Of a DNA stretch of 64,000 nucleotides, positions 52,211 to 61,135 are shown in pieces (position 1 is the first letter of the stretch; each line of letters begins with the position of its first letter). This stretch comes from Neobacillus sp. YX16. GTDB lineage: Bacteria > Bacillota > Bacilli > Bacillales > Cytobacillaceae. A program made the position numbers and the translations under genes. The DNA lies in assembly GCF_030123505.1 (NCBI RefSeq), contig NZ_CP126115.1, forward strand, positions 5,594,001 to 5,658,000. The letters run 5' to 3'. Under the pieces are notes generated by a model, which did not search any database, was not told where the DNA came from, and was given only the letters and a program-made list of their open reading frames with translations.

Positions 52211-53602
52211 ATGAAAAATGTATTATTCAGGAGAAAAAATCTCGGCGAGTTACTGGAAAAAAAGGGAGATATCCAACTACAGCAATCGTTAGGAGCCTTT
52301 GATTTAATGCTGCTTGGGGTAGGTGCCATTGTTGGAACAGGTATATTCATTCTTCCTGGGACAGTAGCTGCGGTGCACGCTGGACCAGCTATATTTTTTT
52401 CCTTTATTATAGCTGCTATTGTCTGTGCATTGGCAGCTATGTGTTATTCAGAATTTTCTTCATCCATACCAGTAACGGGCAGTGCATATACGTATGTATA
52501 CATTGTATTTGGAGAATTAGTCGCTTGGTTAGTTGGATGGGCTTTGCTGTTAGAATATGGCTTAGCAGTTGCAGCAGTTGCAACAGGTTGGTCTGCTTAT
52601 TTAAGTGCTTTGTTAGAAGGTTTAAATATTACCATTCCAAAGGCCATCTCTGGTTCTTTTAATCCAGCAGATGGAACATATGTAAATGTACCGGCTATAG
52701 CCATTATATTTGCCACTGCTTTTTTATTAACGCTCGGAATAAGAGAATCTACGAAGTTTAATACGATCATGGTAGCTATTAAAGTAGGTGTTATTCTCTT
52801 ATTTATTGGAGTAGGTATTTTTTATGTTGAGCCAGCTAATTGGCAGCCATTTATGCCCTTCGGAATCAATGGCGTTATAAGTGGGGCAGCCCTTGTTTTC
52901 TTTGCTTATCTTGGGTTCGATGCTGTTTCGTCAGCTGCTGAAGAGGTAAAGAACCCACAACGTAATATGCCAATTGGAATTATTGGATCATTATTAATTT
53001 GTACAATACTTTATGTAGCTGTTTCGCTTGTTTTGACTGGGATGGTTTCATATACAAAGCTAAATGTAAGTGATCCAGTTAGCTTTGTTATGCAGATAGT
53101 TAATCAAGATTGGGTGGCTGGCATTATTTCACTTGGTGCTGTCGTTGGGATGATGACAGTTATACTTGTTATGTCATATGGCGGAACTAGACTTCTTTAC
53201 GCGTTTGGCCGTGATGGATTGCTGCCGAAAAGTATGTATGAGCTTAGTAAAAAATATAAAACACCCGTTAAAAATACATGGGTATTTGCCACACTTGTAG
53301 CTTTTTGCGCCGGCTTCATTCCGTTATCTAAGCTAGCAGAACTAGTAAACATGGGAACATTACTTGCATTTACAATCGTTTCAATCGGAGTTATTTACTT
53401 AAGAAAAAATAAGAGTATACCATCAAGTGGTTTTAAAGTACCATTCTTTCCAATCTTACCGATTTGTTCATTCCTATTATGTTTATTTTTAATTACTCAG
53501 CTCTCTGTCTATACATGGATTGCATCCAGTATTTGGTTTGTATTTGGATTACTTTTCTATTTTGCTTATGGTAAAAGGCATAGCGTAATGAATAAAGAAT
53601 AA
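52211..53602 (+). CDS. yfnA: Amino acid permease, YfnA/CAT type
   Basis: A 463-residue APC-superfamily permease with 12-13 helices. It starts with a short cytoplasmic segment (RRKNLGELLEKKGDIQLQQS), then GVGAIVGTGIFILPG of helix 1 and EFSSSIPVTGSAYTYVYIVF of helix 3. FFAYLGFDAVSSAAEEVKNP marks the cationic-amino-acid-transporter-like branch, like B. subtilis YfnA as I recall it. It imports an amino acid by H+ symport; the substrate is not determined. It is monocistronic, with a GAGGGTTTAGT site and a strong terminator. Confidence 0.88.
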   Translation: MKNVLFRRKNLGELLEKKGDIQLQQSLGAFDLMLLGVGAIVGTGIFILPGTVAAVHAGPAIFFSFIIAAIVCALAAMCYSEFSSSIPVTGSAYTYVYIVFGELVAWLVGWALLLEYGLAVAAVATGWSAYLSALLEGLNITIPKAISGSFNPADGTYVNVPAIAIIFATAFLLTLGIRESTKFNTIMVAIKVGVILLFIGVGIFYVEPANWQPFMPFGINGVISGAALVFFAYLGFDAVSSAAEEVKNPQRNMPIGIIGSLLICTILYVAVSLVLTGMVSYTKLNVSDPVSFVMQIVNQDWVAGIISLGAVVGMMTVILVMSYGGTRLLYAFGRDGLLPKSMYELSKKYKTPVKNTWVFATLVAFCAGFIPLSKLAELVNMGTLLAFTIVSIGVIYLRKNKSIPSSGFKVPFFPILPICSFLLCLFLITQLSVYTWIASSIWFVFGLLFYFAYGKRHSVMNKE

Positions 53603-53610
53603 GAAATGCA

Positions 53611-53659
53611 AAAAGTGAGCTTACGTTGTCATACAGAGACAATGTAAGCTCACTTTTTT
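53611..53659. terminator. Terminator of yfnA
   Basis: AAAAGTGAGCTTACGTTGTC and GACAATGTAAGCTCACTTTT with a 7-base loop and a T-run; works in both directions. Confidence 0.9.
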
Positions 53660-54112
53660 AGATGAAGATAAAGAGAACAGTATGTCCCATCGCTTTCGTT
53701 TCAATTAATGATCTTTTTATTAAAAGTGACCTAGAGATCACATCATCAAACCATGTAATCCCATTAAGAGTGTAAAGATGATAACATGATCTCAAAATTG
53801 CAATCATAAATGATTTTTTACTTATTAGGCCAATCAATGTATTTTTTAAATTAATTAGTCCAACGATGAAACCTACTGTTAAACCTTCTAAAATAACATC
53901 TGATCCAATTGCTTGAACAAGTCTGGCCATTATAAATGAGTTAATAAATGTGACAATAACAGCATCATCATACTTTAGTGACCCACTGTTTTGATTTCTA
54001 ACTGTATGCCAATACGGTTCGTTCCCTTTTTCTCTGATAGCAAAATCGAATAATAGTTCGCTCCAAGTATCATGTACAATAATCCGCCACGATAATAGCT
54101 ATGTAATTTAAT
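53658..54112 (-). pseudogene. Decayed DUF1761-like membrane protein gene
   Basis: Three leftward frames must be joined to read the family pattern. LNYIAIIVA lies at about 54111-54085, GLLYMILGA in a second frame, and SELLFDFAIREKGN onward in a third, continuing through IVTFINSFIMARLVQAIGSD, LEGLTVGFIVGLINLKNT and a stop at 53658. The hydrophobic profile and layout fit DUF1761, a small membrane protein family. At least two frameshifts near 54070-54095 and the lack of a start codon show it is inactive. The 90-codon open frame at 53658-53930 is only its 3' part. Confidence 0.65.
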
Positions 54113-54312
54113 GTACTCCGATCAATAACATGTAGTACCTTCCAAAAAATTATGTAATCGTCTGGCATTTATTTCAATGGTTGGACGACTACATATATCA
54201 TTTGCAATTAAATATACATCGTGGAGATTGCTAGAATTAGTATTAGTAAAGATGTTAACATTCCAACGCCTACTACCTGAATTCCTCCCCTAGTAACGTT
54301 AATCAGTTTATA

Positions 54313-54360
54313 ACCTCATTTACTTATGATACGGTTCCCCGTAGCGCATCTAAATGAGGT
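54313..54360. repeat. R2 repeat in palindromic form
   Basis: ACCTCATTTACTTATGATAC then GGTTCCCCGTAGCGCATC then TAAATGAGGT, so the 10-bp ends are exact inverted repeats and the element can fold. This is the only R2 copy with an intact right arm. The 318-base stretch 54113-54430 holds this and otherwise AT-rich DNA without recognisable genes. Confidence 0.75.
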
Positions 54361-54430
54361 ATTTTCCTGATTTTGGGGCGGAATAGAGGAGGAGGAGACA
54401 AAAAAAAGAGAAGGGGTGTCCCTCTCTTTG

Positions 54431-54652
54431 TCAAAACTTCACTGGGTCTTTAAGTAATTTAAGCAGACATGCCTCAAGTGTATTACCTTCTACCATCTTA
54501 GAAATATCTTCTCGTATGTTTTCAGACCATGGTGTTCCAAAACATGCTTTCCATTTTCCTGAAAACTTCATTATAGTTAGTTGTCCATTATGACGAGTAT
54601 TTGCATAATCTTGAGCCAACTGAAAAAGATCAATTTCTGTGTTCAACTTCAA
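54431..54652 (-). CDS. Small hypothetical protein (73 residues)
   Basis: A soluble-looking 73-residue frame with a mixed helix/strand pattern (DLFQLAQDYANTRHNGQLTI, then MKFSGKWKACFGTPW). It starts at a TTG four bases after AAGGAG; a second TTG follows two codons later. A weak stem-loop (AAAGAGAAGGGG, CCCTCTCTTTG) lies right after its stop. I do not recognise a family. The acidic, non-repetitive composition and the RBS favour a real gene. Confidence 0.55.
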   Translation of the reverse strand: MKLNTEIDLFQLAQDYANTRHNGQLTIMKFSGKWKACFGTPWSENIREDISKMVEGNTLEACLLKLLKDPVKF

Positions 54653-54796
54653 TCCACTCCTTTTCTAATATGGTATTACTATTTAGATATAGTTCATCTA
54701 TATTAGAAAGGGGGGATTTTTAGACCCAGAGTTATATTGAAAATAAATGAATGGATGCATATAATTTAGACAATTGATTATGAAGGAGCAACAGAT

Positions 54797-55825
54797 ATGT
54801 ATGAATTGACACATACTCAGGCTCAAACCATTGTTAATAAAATGATGAATGATATTCCTTTTAATATTAATATCATGGATAAAACAGGCGTAATTATCGG
54901 GAGTGGAAATAAAGAAAGGATTGGTACACTGCACCATGGAGCGGTGGCTGCCATAAAACAAAAGAAAATTATAGAAATTAAAAAGGATGAAGAATTCGTA
55001 AAAAAGGGCATTAACTTGCCAATTGAATTAAATGAAGCCATTATCGGAGTGGTAGGTATCAGCGGCGAGGTTGTGGAAACAAGGCCATTTGCAAACCTTG
55101 TTAAGTCAGCAGTTATTTTATTAATTGAACAAAGCGTTTCATTGAAAAAAGAGAATCTGGAAAAGAACTTAAAACAGGAGTTTTTTAACTTAATTACAGA
55201 CCCAGATACAACATATACGAAGGAACTAACTGACCAGGCATTAGCTTATGGTATCATGATAAATAAATCTTCCCAAATTTTATATGTGGAATTTCCTTAT
55301 AATATTGACAATGAAATCATTAATAATTTCCCTTCCTTTAAAATATCCAATCATTCATATTGTATTGTAGTTCAGGAAGCAAATGAGATTGAATTACTGC
55401 AAGAACAGATGGAAAACCAGTTTCCAGATGCTTTCATTTCCATTAGCAAAATGAATGATAAAATTTTTGAGGGATTCTTGCAGGCCAAATCAGCCATGCG
55501 CGTATTAAAGGGTATTTTTTTTAATGAAAAAGTCATTTCCTATTCGAGATGTGAATTTATCGCTGATATGGCCGAACTGCAAAAGAACGATTCAAAAGCA
55601 GAAATGCCTGCCCATTTACTTGATAAAAATGATGAATTGATAAAAACTTTGCAGGTTTATCTCAGCTGTAACCTGAACGCCAATGAAACTGCAACCCGGC
55701 TTATTATCCACAGAAATACATTGAACTACAGATTAAACAGGATTAATAAAATTACCGGCAAAGATCCCAAAAATATATTGGACCTCGTTGAACTAATCTT
55801 TATACTGATTAATCGGGTGAAATGA
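54797..55825 (+). CDS. cdaR: CdaR-type sugar diacid regulator
   Basis: A 342-residue activator with an N-terminal diacid-recognition domain (YELTHTQAQTIVNKMMNDIP; NIMDKTGVIIGSGNKERIG) and a C-terminal PucR-like helix-turn-helix (SCNLNANETATRLIIHRNTL, then NYRLNRINKITG). CdaR proteins activate glycerate, glucarate and galactarate genes. It is convergent with a glycerate kinase and GntP-type permease pair, the usual partners, so it probably controls them. The start follows AAGGAGCAACAGAT. Confidence 0.9.
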   Translation: MYELTHTQAQTIVNKMMNDIPFNINIMDKTGVIIGSGNKERIGTLHHGAVAAIKQKKIIEIKKDEEFVKKGINLPIELNEAIIGVVGISGEVVETRPFANLVKSAVILLIEQSVSLKKENLEKNLKQEFFNLITDPDTTYTKELTDQALAYGIMINKSSQILYVEFPYNIDNEIINNFPSFKISNHSYCIVVQEANEIELLQEQMENQFPDAFISISKMNDKIFEGFLQAKSAMRVLKGIFFNEKVISYSRCEFIADMAELQKNDSKAEMPAHLLDKNDELIKTLQVYLSCNLNANETATRLIIHRNTLNYRLNRINKITGKDPKNILDLVELIFILINRVK

Positions 55826-55859
55826 AAAATAACACACCAATATCTGATGTGTTATTTTT
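55825..55859. terminator. Bidirectional terminator between cdaR and glycerate kinase
   Basis: AAAAATAACACA and TGTGTTATTTTT around 11 bases, between convergent stops. Confidence 0.85.
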
Positions 55860-55864
55860 CATTT

Positions 55865-57001
55865 TTATTTTAATAAGCGGGCGATGCTTTCAGATGTGCG
55901 GCTAACATTTTCCTTCCCCTTTATCAGCAAGGTATCAATATCTGCTGCTCCTGGAACGATACCAAAAATGGCGTCAAAACCTTCATCGTATAAAGTTTCA
56001 ACATCCTGACCAACATAACCTGCCAGGGCGATTACTTTAATGCCTCTGCTAACACTTTTGGCTGCCTGGGCAACTCCATACGGGGCCTTACCGAATTTTG
56101 TTTGGAAATCGATGCCGCCCTCTCCTGTAAAACAGTAATCCACATTATGAAGCTTTTCTTTTAAATTTGTATACTCGATAACAATTTCAATTCCTTTTTT
56201 CATTGTGGCATTAGTAAATGCAAGCAATCCTCCACCAAGACCGCCAGCAGCACCAGCACCAGGTATATCGATCATGTCGATTCCAATCTGCTCTGTTACA
56301 ACTTTACTGTAGTGCCTCAAATTCTTATCCAAAATTTCAACCATTTCAGGAGTCGCTCCCTTTTGCGGACCGAAGACAGCCGAAGCACCGCGCTCACCGC
56401 ACAATGGATTTGTTACATCCGATGCTACTAAAATGTTTATTTTTTTTAATTGTGGATTAACATCAGACGTATCGATTGTATCGAGTTCACCTAAATATCC
56501 ACCGCCAAGTAGCAACTCCTTCCCTTCTTTATCCAGGAATTTATATCCCAGTGCTGCAGCCATGCCGGTGCCGCCATCATTCGTAGCGCTCCCGCCAATA
56601 CCCAGAATGATGTCTGTTATTCCTTTTTCTAAACAATCCCTAATTAATTCACCTGTTCCAAAGGTAGTTGTAATGAAAGGATTTTTTGTTTCTTTCGTAA
56701 CATAATGAATCCCGCTTGCTGATGCCATCTCAATAACACCTGTCTTGCCATCTCCCAGAATTCCATACTGTGCCATAACTGGTGTACCAAGGGGCCCTGT
56801 AACTTCTTTTTGTATTAATGTACCACCGGTTGCATCTACCAACGACTGGACGGTGCCTTCACCGCCATCTGCCATTGGTACATGAATGCATTCAGCATCC
56901 GGAATCGCTCTCTTTATACCAATTTCCATTGCTTCGCAAACTTCTTTTGCCGTCATGCTTTCTTTAAAGGAATCAGGTGCCAATAAAAATGTTTTCCCCA
57001 T
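55865..57001 (-). CDS. glxK: Glycerate 2-kinase (GlxK/GarK family)
   Basis: A 378-residue glycerate kinase. Family motifs: LLAPDSFKESMTAKEVCEAM at the start, VPMADGGEGTVQSLVDATGG, GIGGSATNDGGTGMAAALGY, and FTGEGGIDFQTKFGKAPYGV. It phosphorylates D-glycerate for entry into glycolysis. I start at ATG 56999-57001, eight bases after GGAG; an adjacent GTG is the alternative. It lies 19 bases downstream of the permease on the same strand and forms an operon with it. Confidence 0.93.
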   Translation of the reverse strand: MGKTFLLAPDSFKESMTAKEVCEAMEIGIKRAIPDAECIHVPMADGGEGTVQSLVDATGGTLIQKEVTGPLGTPVMAQYGILGDGKTGVIEMASASGIHYVTKETKNPFITTTFGTGELIRDCLEKGITDIILGIGGSATNDGGTGMAAALGYKFLDKEGKELLLGGGYLGELDTIDTSDVNPQLKKINILVASDVTNPLCGERGASAVFGPQKGATPEMVEILDKNLRHYSKVVTEQIGIDMIDIPGAGAAGGLGGGLLAFTNATMKKGIEIVIEYTNLKEKLHNVDYCFTGEGGIDFQTKFGKAPYGVAQAAKSVSRGIKVIALAGYVGQDVETLYDEGFDAIFGIVPGAADIDTLLIKGKENVSRTSESIARLLK

Positions 57002-57019
57002 CACTTACACTCCATTCTT

Positions 57020-58321
57020 TTATAAAATAAATCCGAACAAGATTATTGCTACAATGGTCATCGTTAAACCAACAATACTTTCATATCCGACAACTTTCAT
57101 TCTGTCTTTCATGGTCATGTTCATAGCATTACGCGTAACGTGGAAGTAAGTTCCGTGTGGCAGATGGTCAATCACCGTAGCACCGGCATGCGTCATAACT
57201 GCAGCTGCCAGTGGTGCTACACCTGTATTCAAAATAGCATCTGAGAATGAACCAGTAGCCAAAATGACACCTGTTGACGTTGATGCTGTTGCTGCTGCCA
57301 TCAATACACCTGCAATTGGTGCAAGGAATGTACCAGAAATACCAGAGACCTCTACCAGGGCAACAACCTGTTCAGGAAGGTCTGAGGCGGTAATTAGTCC
57401 GCCAATTGCACCTGCACCAATAATGATCAAAATCGTTGGTGTCATCCTATTTAAACCGGCTGTACAATATTCTAATATTTGTTTTCTCTTGCCTAACGCC
57501 AGGGAACCTACTACACCTGCAAACGGCAGGATATACAAGGAATCAATTTTCAGTTTCGCTAATGTCTCAACCCCTATCATTGAGCCAATAGGGCTAATCA
57601 TCAATAGAACAATAGCGATAACAGGGGTTACTAGGGCTTTTGACAAAACTGGAAGATTAGTAGAGCTTGCCTTTTCTAATTCTGCTGCTTCCGCATCTGT
57701 TACTTTTGTGCCTTTATACTTAATGATTGATGCAATAATAACGGTTACAATTACTCCGAAAATTGCAGGGACAAGTCCGCCAATCATTACTTGGTTAACG
57801 TCAAGCTTGAAGCCGCCTGCTGCTGCAATGGTATTCGGGTTTGGAGAAATAATGTTACCTGCTTTACCGCCGCCTGACAAAGCAACGAGGATAGCAACTT
57901 TGGAATAACCCATTTTGTTTCCAACAGACAATGCAATTGGTGCAACAATAAGTACGGCAACAGGAATAAATACACCTACTGCTGTGATAATCATGGTCGC
58001 TAATGCCAGTGACAGCATCGCCTTTGTTCCACCGAGTTTATCTACAATTACTTTTGCGATGGTTTCCGCTGCTCCAGATTCCATCATTACACCCGCAAAA
58101 ACGCCTGCAGCGATAATACGAATGACCGTTCCTTGAACACTTTGTGTTCCTGTAACCAAGATTGAAACTGAATCTGCAAAGTTGGCTCCACCGATGAAAG
58201 CGCCAACAATCGCTCCCAAAATCAACGCATAAGTTGGTGCTAATCTAAACAAAATCAAAATGATTGCCAACGCAAGCCCACTTAATGCGCCAATCCAGCT
58301 AATATCTAATGCTGCTGTCAT
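57020..58321 (-). CDS. GntP-family gluconate/glycerate permease
   Basis: A 433-residue transporter of the gluconate:H+ symporter family with about 12 helices. LRLAPTYALILGAIVGAFIG-type N-terminal repeats are seen as FRLAPTYALILGAIVGAFI; later come ALSGGGKAGNIISPNPNTIA and ATASTSTGVILATGSFSDAI, and the H-x-HGT pattern in DHLPHGTYFHVTRNAMN. Coupling to glycerate kinase and CdaR suggests glycerate or a sugar acid as substrate rather than gluconate. The start follows TAGGAGGATGTAAT. Confidence 0.9.
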   Translation of the reverse strand: MTAALDISWIGALSGLALAIILILFRLAPTYALILGAIVGAFIGGANFADSVSILVTGTQSVQGTVIRIIAAGVFAGVMMESGAAETIAKVIVDKLGGTKAMLSLALATMIITAVGVFIPVAVLIVAPIALSVGNKMGYSKVAILVALSGGGKAGNIISPNPNTIAAAGGFKLDVNQVMIGGLVPAIFGVIVTVIIASIIKYKGTKVTDAEAAELEKASSTNLPVLSKALVTPVIAIVLLMISPIGSMIGVETLAKLKIDSLYILPFAGVVGSLALGKRKQILEYCTAGLNRMTPTILIIIGAGAIGGLITASDLPEQVVALVEVSGISGTFLAPIAGVLMAAATASTSTGVILATGSFSDAILNTGVAPLAAAVMTHAGATVIDHLPHGTYFHVTRNAMNMTMKDRMKVVGYESIVGLTMTIVAIILFGFIL

Positions 58322-58587
58322 ATTACATCCTCCTAATTGTTTTATGAACTCTTTTACTATGAAAGGTGCTTTTATCTACCTTGAATTTAAAATTTATTTA
58401 GCTTGTAAATCTAATGGTCTATTAAGAGTTTGCACAATAATTCATTTTAGGTTTTTGCAGACTCTTCGTTTTCTATCTACTGGTGACCCCTTTCTAGAAC
58501 GCTTTCATAAAAGCCCTTTCATTTACTACACCTTCATTTTAGTTACATAATGCTCCTCAAACAATTGATAATACAACAAATAATATT

Positions 58588-58599
58588 GTGCATATGCAC
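58588..58599. promoter_or_regulatory. Palindrome upstream of the glycerate operon
   Basis: GTGCATATGCAC is a perfect 12-bp palindrome about 267 bases before the permease start. It could be an activator site (for example CdaR) but nothing confirms this. The 444 bases from 58322 to 58765 are otherwise AT-rich with no gene seen. Confidence 0.3.
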
Positions 58600-58771
58600 T
58601 AAAAGAGAATTTTCAATTGGAGTTAACTATAAAAAAGCAGTAATATCAAGCACTGGACGTAAAACTACCCCAAATCAATTAATAGATTCGGGTTAGTTAT
58701 AAATATGTATATTTTGTTACCAGCACAGAATAGAAAAACTGGAATTTCATCAAATATTAAAAGTCTATCCA

Positions 58772-58936
58772 TTGTATACGATTGATGGGTCTAGGCCGAA
58801 ACGAGCTGTTGGTTTTAAGCTTTCTGAGGGGATGGAGGTACCAAAAGAGTTAGAAGGTAAGTTTAAGTTTGCCAGGCAGAAGTCAAAACTAGCTGGAACC
58901 ATTCGGGGCTCATTTTTTGTCTTTAAAGGAGAATAG
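58772..58936 (+). pseudogene. 3'-terminal fragment duplicating the hypothetical gene at 40245-40541
   Basis: From LYTIDG to the TAG stop, 54 residues match the C-terminus of the 98-residue protein encoded at 40245 with four substitutions and loss of the last tyrosine. Homology continues past the stop through a diverged terminator into an R2 repeat (to about 59040), but ends abruptly upstream of base 58772. There is no start codon with a ribosome binding site, so it is a fragment. Confidence 0.85.
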
Positions 58937-58964
58937 TAAAGTAAGTAAAAACACTAAATAACAA

Positions 58965-59008
58965 AACAGCACCTCTCCATCAAATTAGAGGGTGCTGTTA
59001 ACTTTTTT
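58965..59008 (+). terminator. Terminator copy downstream of the gene fragment
   Basis: AACAGCACCTCT and AGAGGGTGCTGTT around ten bases, then AAC and T6; homologous to 40582-40627. Confidence 0.75.
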
Positions 59009-59015
59009 CGCAAAA

Positions 59016-59040
59016 ACCTCATTTACTTATGGTACGGTTC
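59016..59040 (+). repeat. R2 dispersed repeat
   Basis: ACCTCATTTACTTATGGTAC followed by GGTTC, eight bases after the T-tract of the duplicated terminator. Confidence 0.8.
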
Positions 59041-59144
59041 AATCCGATTAAATCCCAACCCACTAAAGTGTAAGTATAGATATAGGTCCCATTCCCCTAA
59101 CATTTCCACAGAACAAAATCGCTTACTCGACTTAAATCACTTAG

Positions 59145-59393
59145 CTATTCTAAAAGCTTCGATAGTTTTCTGCTTATCCTTTTATTAACCAAACTAAATA
59201 GTTTCTTTAATAAATAAATGGCGATTAGAAAAATAAAGGCAAAGTATTCAGGAATTTCCATTACTCTAAAAGGGCTTATTGCATTACGCCAAGCGGTTTT
59301 CATTTCAAATCCCAACAAGAGGTCCATTCCTAATGAACAACTCATTAATATTGCTAACATGGCTATTGTAATAAAGATTATTTTCATTTTCAT
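59145..59393 (-). CDS. Small hypothetical membrane protein (82 residues)
   Basis: An 82-residue protein with an N-terminal helix (IIFITIAMLAILMSCSLGMD), a short polar middle (EMKTAWRNAISPFRV) and a second helix (EYFAFIFLIAIYLLKKLF), ending in a very basic tail. AGGTGAT lies two bases before the first ATG and eight before the third codon's ATG (59387), so the latter may be the true start. I do not recognise a family; function unknown. It is divergent from the ger operon with a 116-base gap. Confidence 0.6.
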   Translation of the reverse strand: MKMKIIFITIAMLAILMSCSLGMDLLLGFEMKTAWRNAISPFRVMEIPEYFAFIFLIAIYLLKKLFSLVNKRISRKLSKLLE

Positions 59394-59509
59394 ATCACCT
59401 ATTTATATAGAATTCCGCATTCCTTATGGAATTGTACTGGTACTTTCTAGAAAATGAGGAATACCTTTTCAATATTAGTGGAAAATAAGAAAAAAGCAGG
59501 AAAGGTTTA

Positions 59510-61135
59510 GTGACAATGTCTTTATTTTCCCTATCCAAAAAAGTAAAAAAACTAAAACTGCAAAAGAAACATGCTCAATATAGCGAAATGTCATCCAAAG
59601 CAATTCATAGTTCTTTACAGGATCAAATAAATTACATTAAAGAAAAAACAGGGAATAGCATTGATGTTGTCATCCGAAAATTACAGCTTGGAGATGGCAA
59701 AGGACCTAATGCAGCTGTTGTCTTTGTAGAAGGAATTGCAGATAGTAAGGCCATTAACGACTTTTTGATTGAATCGATTATGAATAATAGTTCCATTCAC
59801 AACAGCCGATCAATTTTTGAATTCCTTTTTGAAGAGGTAGTAGCGCTGGGTGATGTTAAAGAAATCACTGATTGGGACAACCTGTTCCTGTCTTTAATGT
59901 CTGGTGAGAGTATTATCCTGGTTGATGGTGCACAAAAAGCACTAAGTGCCAGTACTAGAGGTGGAGAGCAGCGTTCCATTCAAGAACCTGGCAGCCAAGT
60001 AACGGTTCGGGGGCCGAGAGATGGGTTTACCGAATCCATTCGTACCAATACCGCTTTAATTCGCAGACGTATTCAAAACCCCAATTTATGGCTGGAAAAT
60101 ATGAAGATTGGCAGCGTCACGAAAACAGATGTTTCCATTATGTATATAAAAGGCATAGCAAAGGATGAAATTGTCGGGGAAGTCCGGAATCGATTAAAAA
60201 GAATTGAAATTGACAGTATTCTTGAATCAGGTTATATTGAGCAGCTTATCGAAGACCAGGCATTTACTACTTTTCCAACTCTCTATCATACTGAAAGGCC
60301 AGATATGGTTGCCGGTAATCTCCTAGAAGGCAGGGTTGCGATCATTGTGAATGGAACGCCATTTGTCCTGATCGCACCGGCTGTTTTTATCCAATTTTTC
60401 CAGTCGGTAGAAGATTATTATGGCCGTGCTGATATTGCCACTGCACTAAGATTCTTAAGGATTTTAATATTCTTTATCTCTATTATTGCACCAGCTGCTT
60501 ATATTGCCGTGACAACCTTTCACCAGGAGATGATACCAACACAGCTGTTAGTTGCAATCGCTGCCCAGAGGGAAGCAGTCCCTTTTCCCGCATTGGTCGA
60601 AGCACTGATTATGGAAGTTGCTTTTGAAATCCTCCGTGAAGCAGGAATAAGGATGCCTAGAGCGGTAGGCTCAGCGATTTCAATTGTTGGTGCACTGGTT
60701 ATCGGTCAAGCAGCCGTACAAGCAGGAATTGTTTCCCCTGCTATGGTCATAGTTGTAGCTATTACTGCCATTGCCAACTTTGCAACTCCTGCTTTTGCAG
60801 TGGCCATCTCTGCACGTCTCATTCGCTTTGGATTTATGTTCGCAGCTGCATCTTTTGGTTTTTACGGGATCATATTGGGTGTCATCATTCTAGCCATACA
60901 TTTATGCAGCCTTCGGTCTTTTGGGGTACCTTATTTAACGCCAATGGCCCCCCTTATCCTGGCTAACATGGGCGATACAATTATCCGTTTGCCACTTTGG
61001 GCACAAAAAAAACGACCAGCACTTATTAGCAGTGATAACGAGAATCGGGTAGGCGATCATCAGAAACCCAAACCTCCTGAAGGCAGGGGGATGGTCAACT
61101 CTGTACTAGAAAAAGGTGACCAGGATGAAAATTAA
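59510..61135 (+). CDS. gerKA: Spore germination receptor subunit A (GerKA-like)
   Basis: A 541-residue GerA-family A subunit. The hydrophilic N-terminal domain contains AVVFVEGIADSKAINDFLIE and EPGSQVTVRGPRDGFTESIR, then TALIRRRIQNPNLWLE. Four to five membrane helices follow, with the family sequence REAVPFPALVEALIMEVAFE near 365 and a PYLTPMAPLI segment before the end. With subunits B and C it forms a nutrient receptor in the spore inner membrane. The order A-C-B here matches B. subtilis gerK rather than gerA or gerB. A GTG at 59510 four bases after GGAAAGG is used; ATG 59516 is possible. A forespore sigmaG promoter is expected upstream but was not located. Confidence 0.92.
   Translation: MTMSLFSLSKKVKKLKLQKKHAQYSEMSSKAIHSSLQDQINYIKEKTGNSIDVVIRKLQLGDGKGPNAAVVFVEGIADSKAINDFLIESIMNNSSIHNSRSIFEFLFEEVVALGDVKEITDWDNLFLSLMSGESIILVDGAQKALSASTRGGEQRSIQEPGSQVTVRGPRDGFTESIRTNTALIRRRIQNPNLWLENMKIGSVTKTDVSIMYIKGIAKDEIVGEVRNRLKRIEIDSILESGYIEQLIEDQAFTTFPTLYHTERPDMVAGNLLEGRVAIIVNGTPFVLIAPAVFIQFFQSVEDYYGRADIATALRFLRILIFFISIIAPAAYIAVTTFHQEMIPTQLLVAIAAQREAVPFPALVEALIMEVAFEILREAGIRMPRAVGSAISIVGALVIGQAAVQAGIVSPAMVIVVAITAIANFATPAFAVAISARLIRFGFMFAAASFGFYGIILGVIILAIHLCSLRSFGVPYLTPMAPLILANMGDTIIRLPLWAQKKRPALISSDNENRVGDHQKPKPPEGRGMVNSVLEKGDQDEN

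Noticed and set aside
57264..57908. 214-residue plus-strand frame opposite the GntP-type permease
   Set aside because: Low-complexity antisense reading of a membrane protein gene rich in Ala/Ile/Val codons; no RBS and no family features.
58260..58550. 96-residue plus-strand frame upstream of the permease
   Set aside because: Starts inside the permease gene on the opposite strand, no RBS, composition of AT-rich intergenic DNA.
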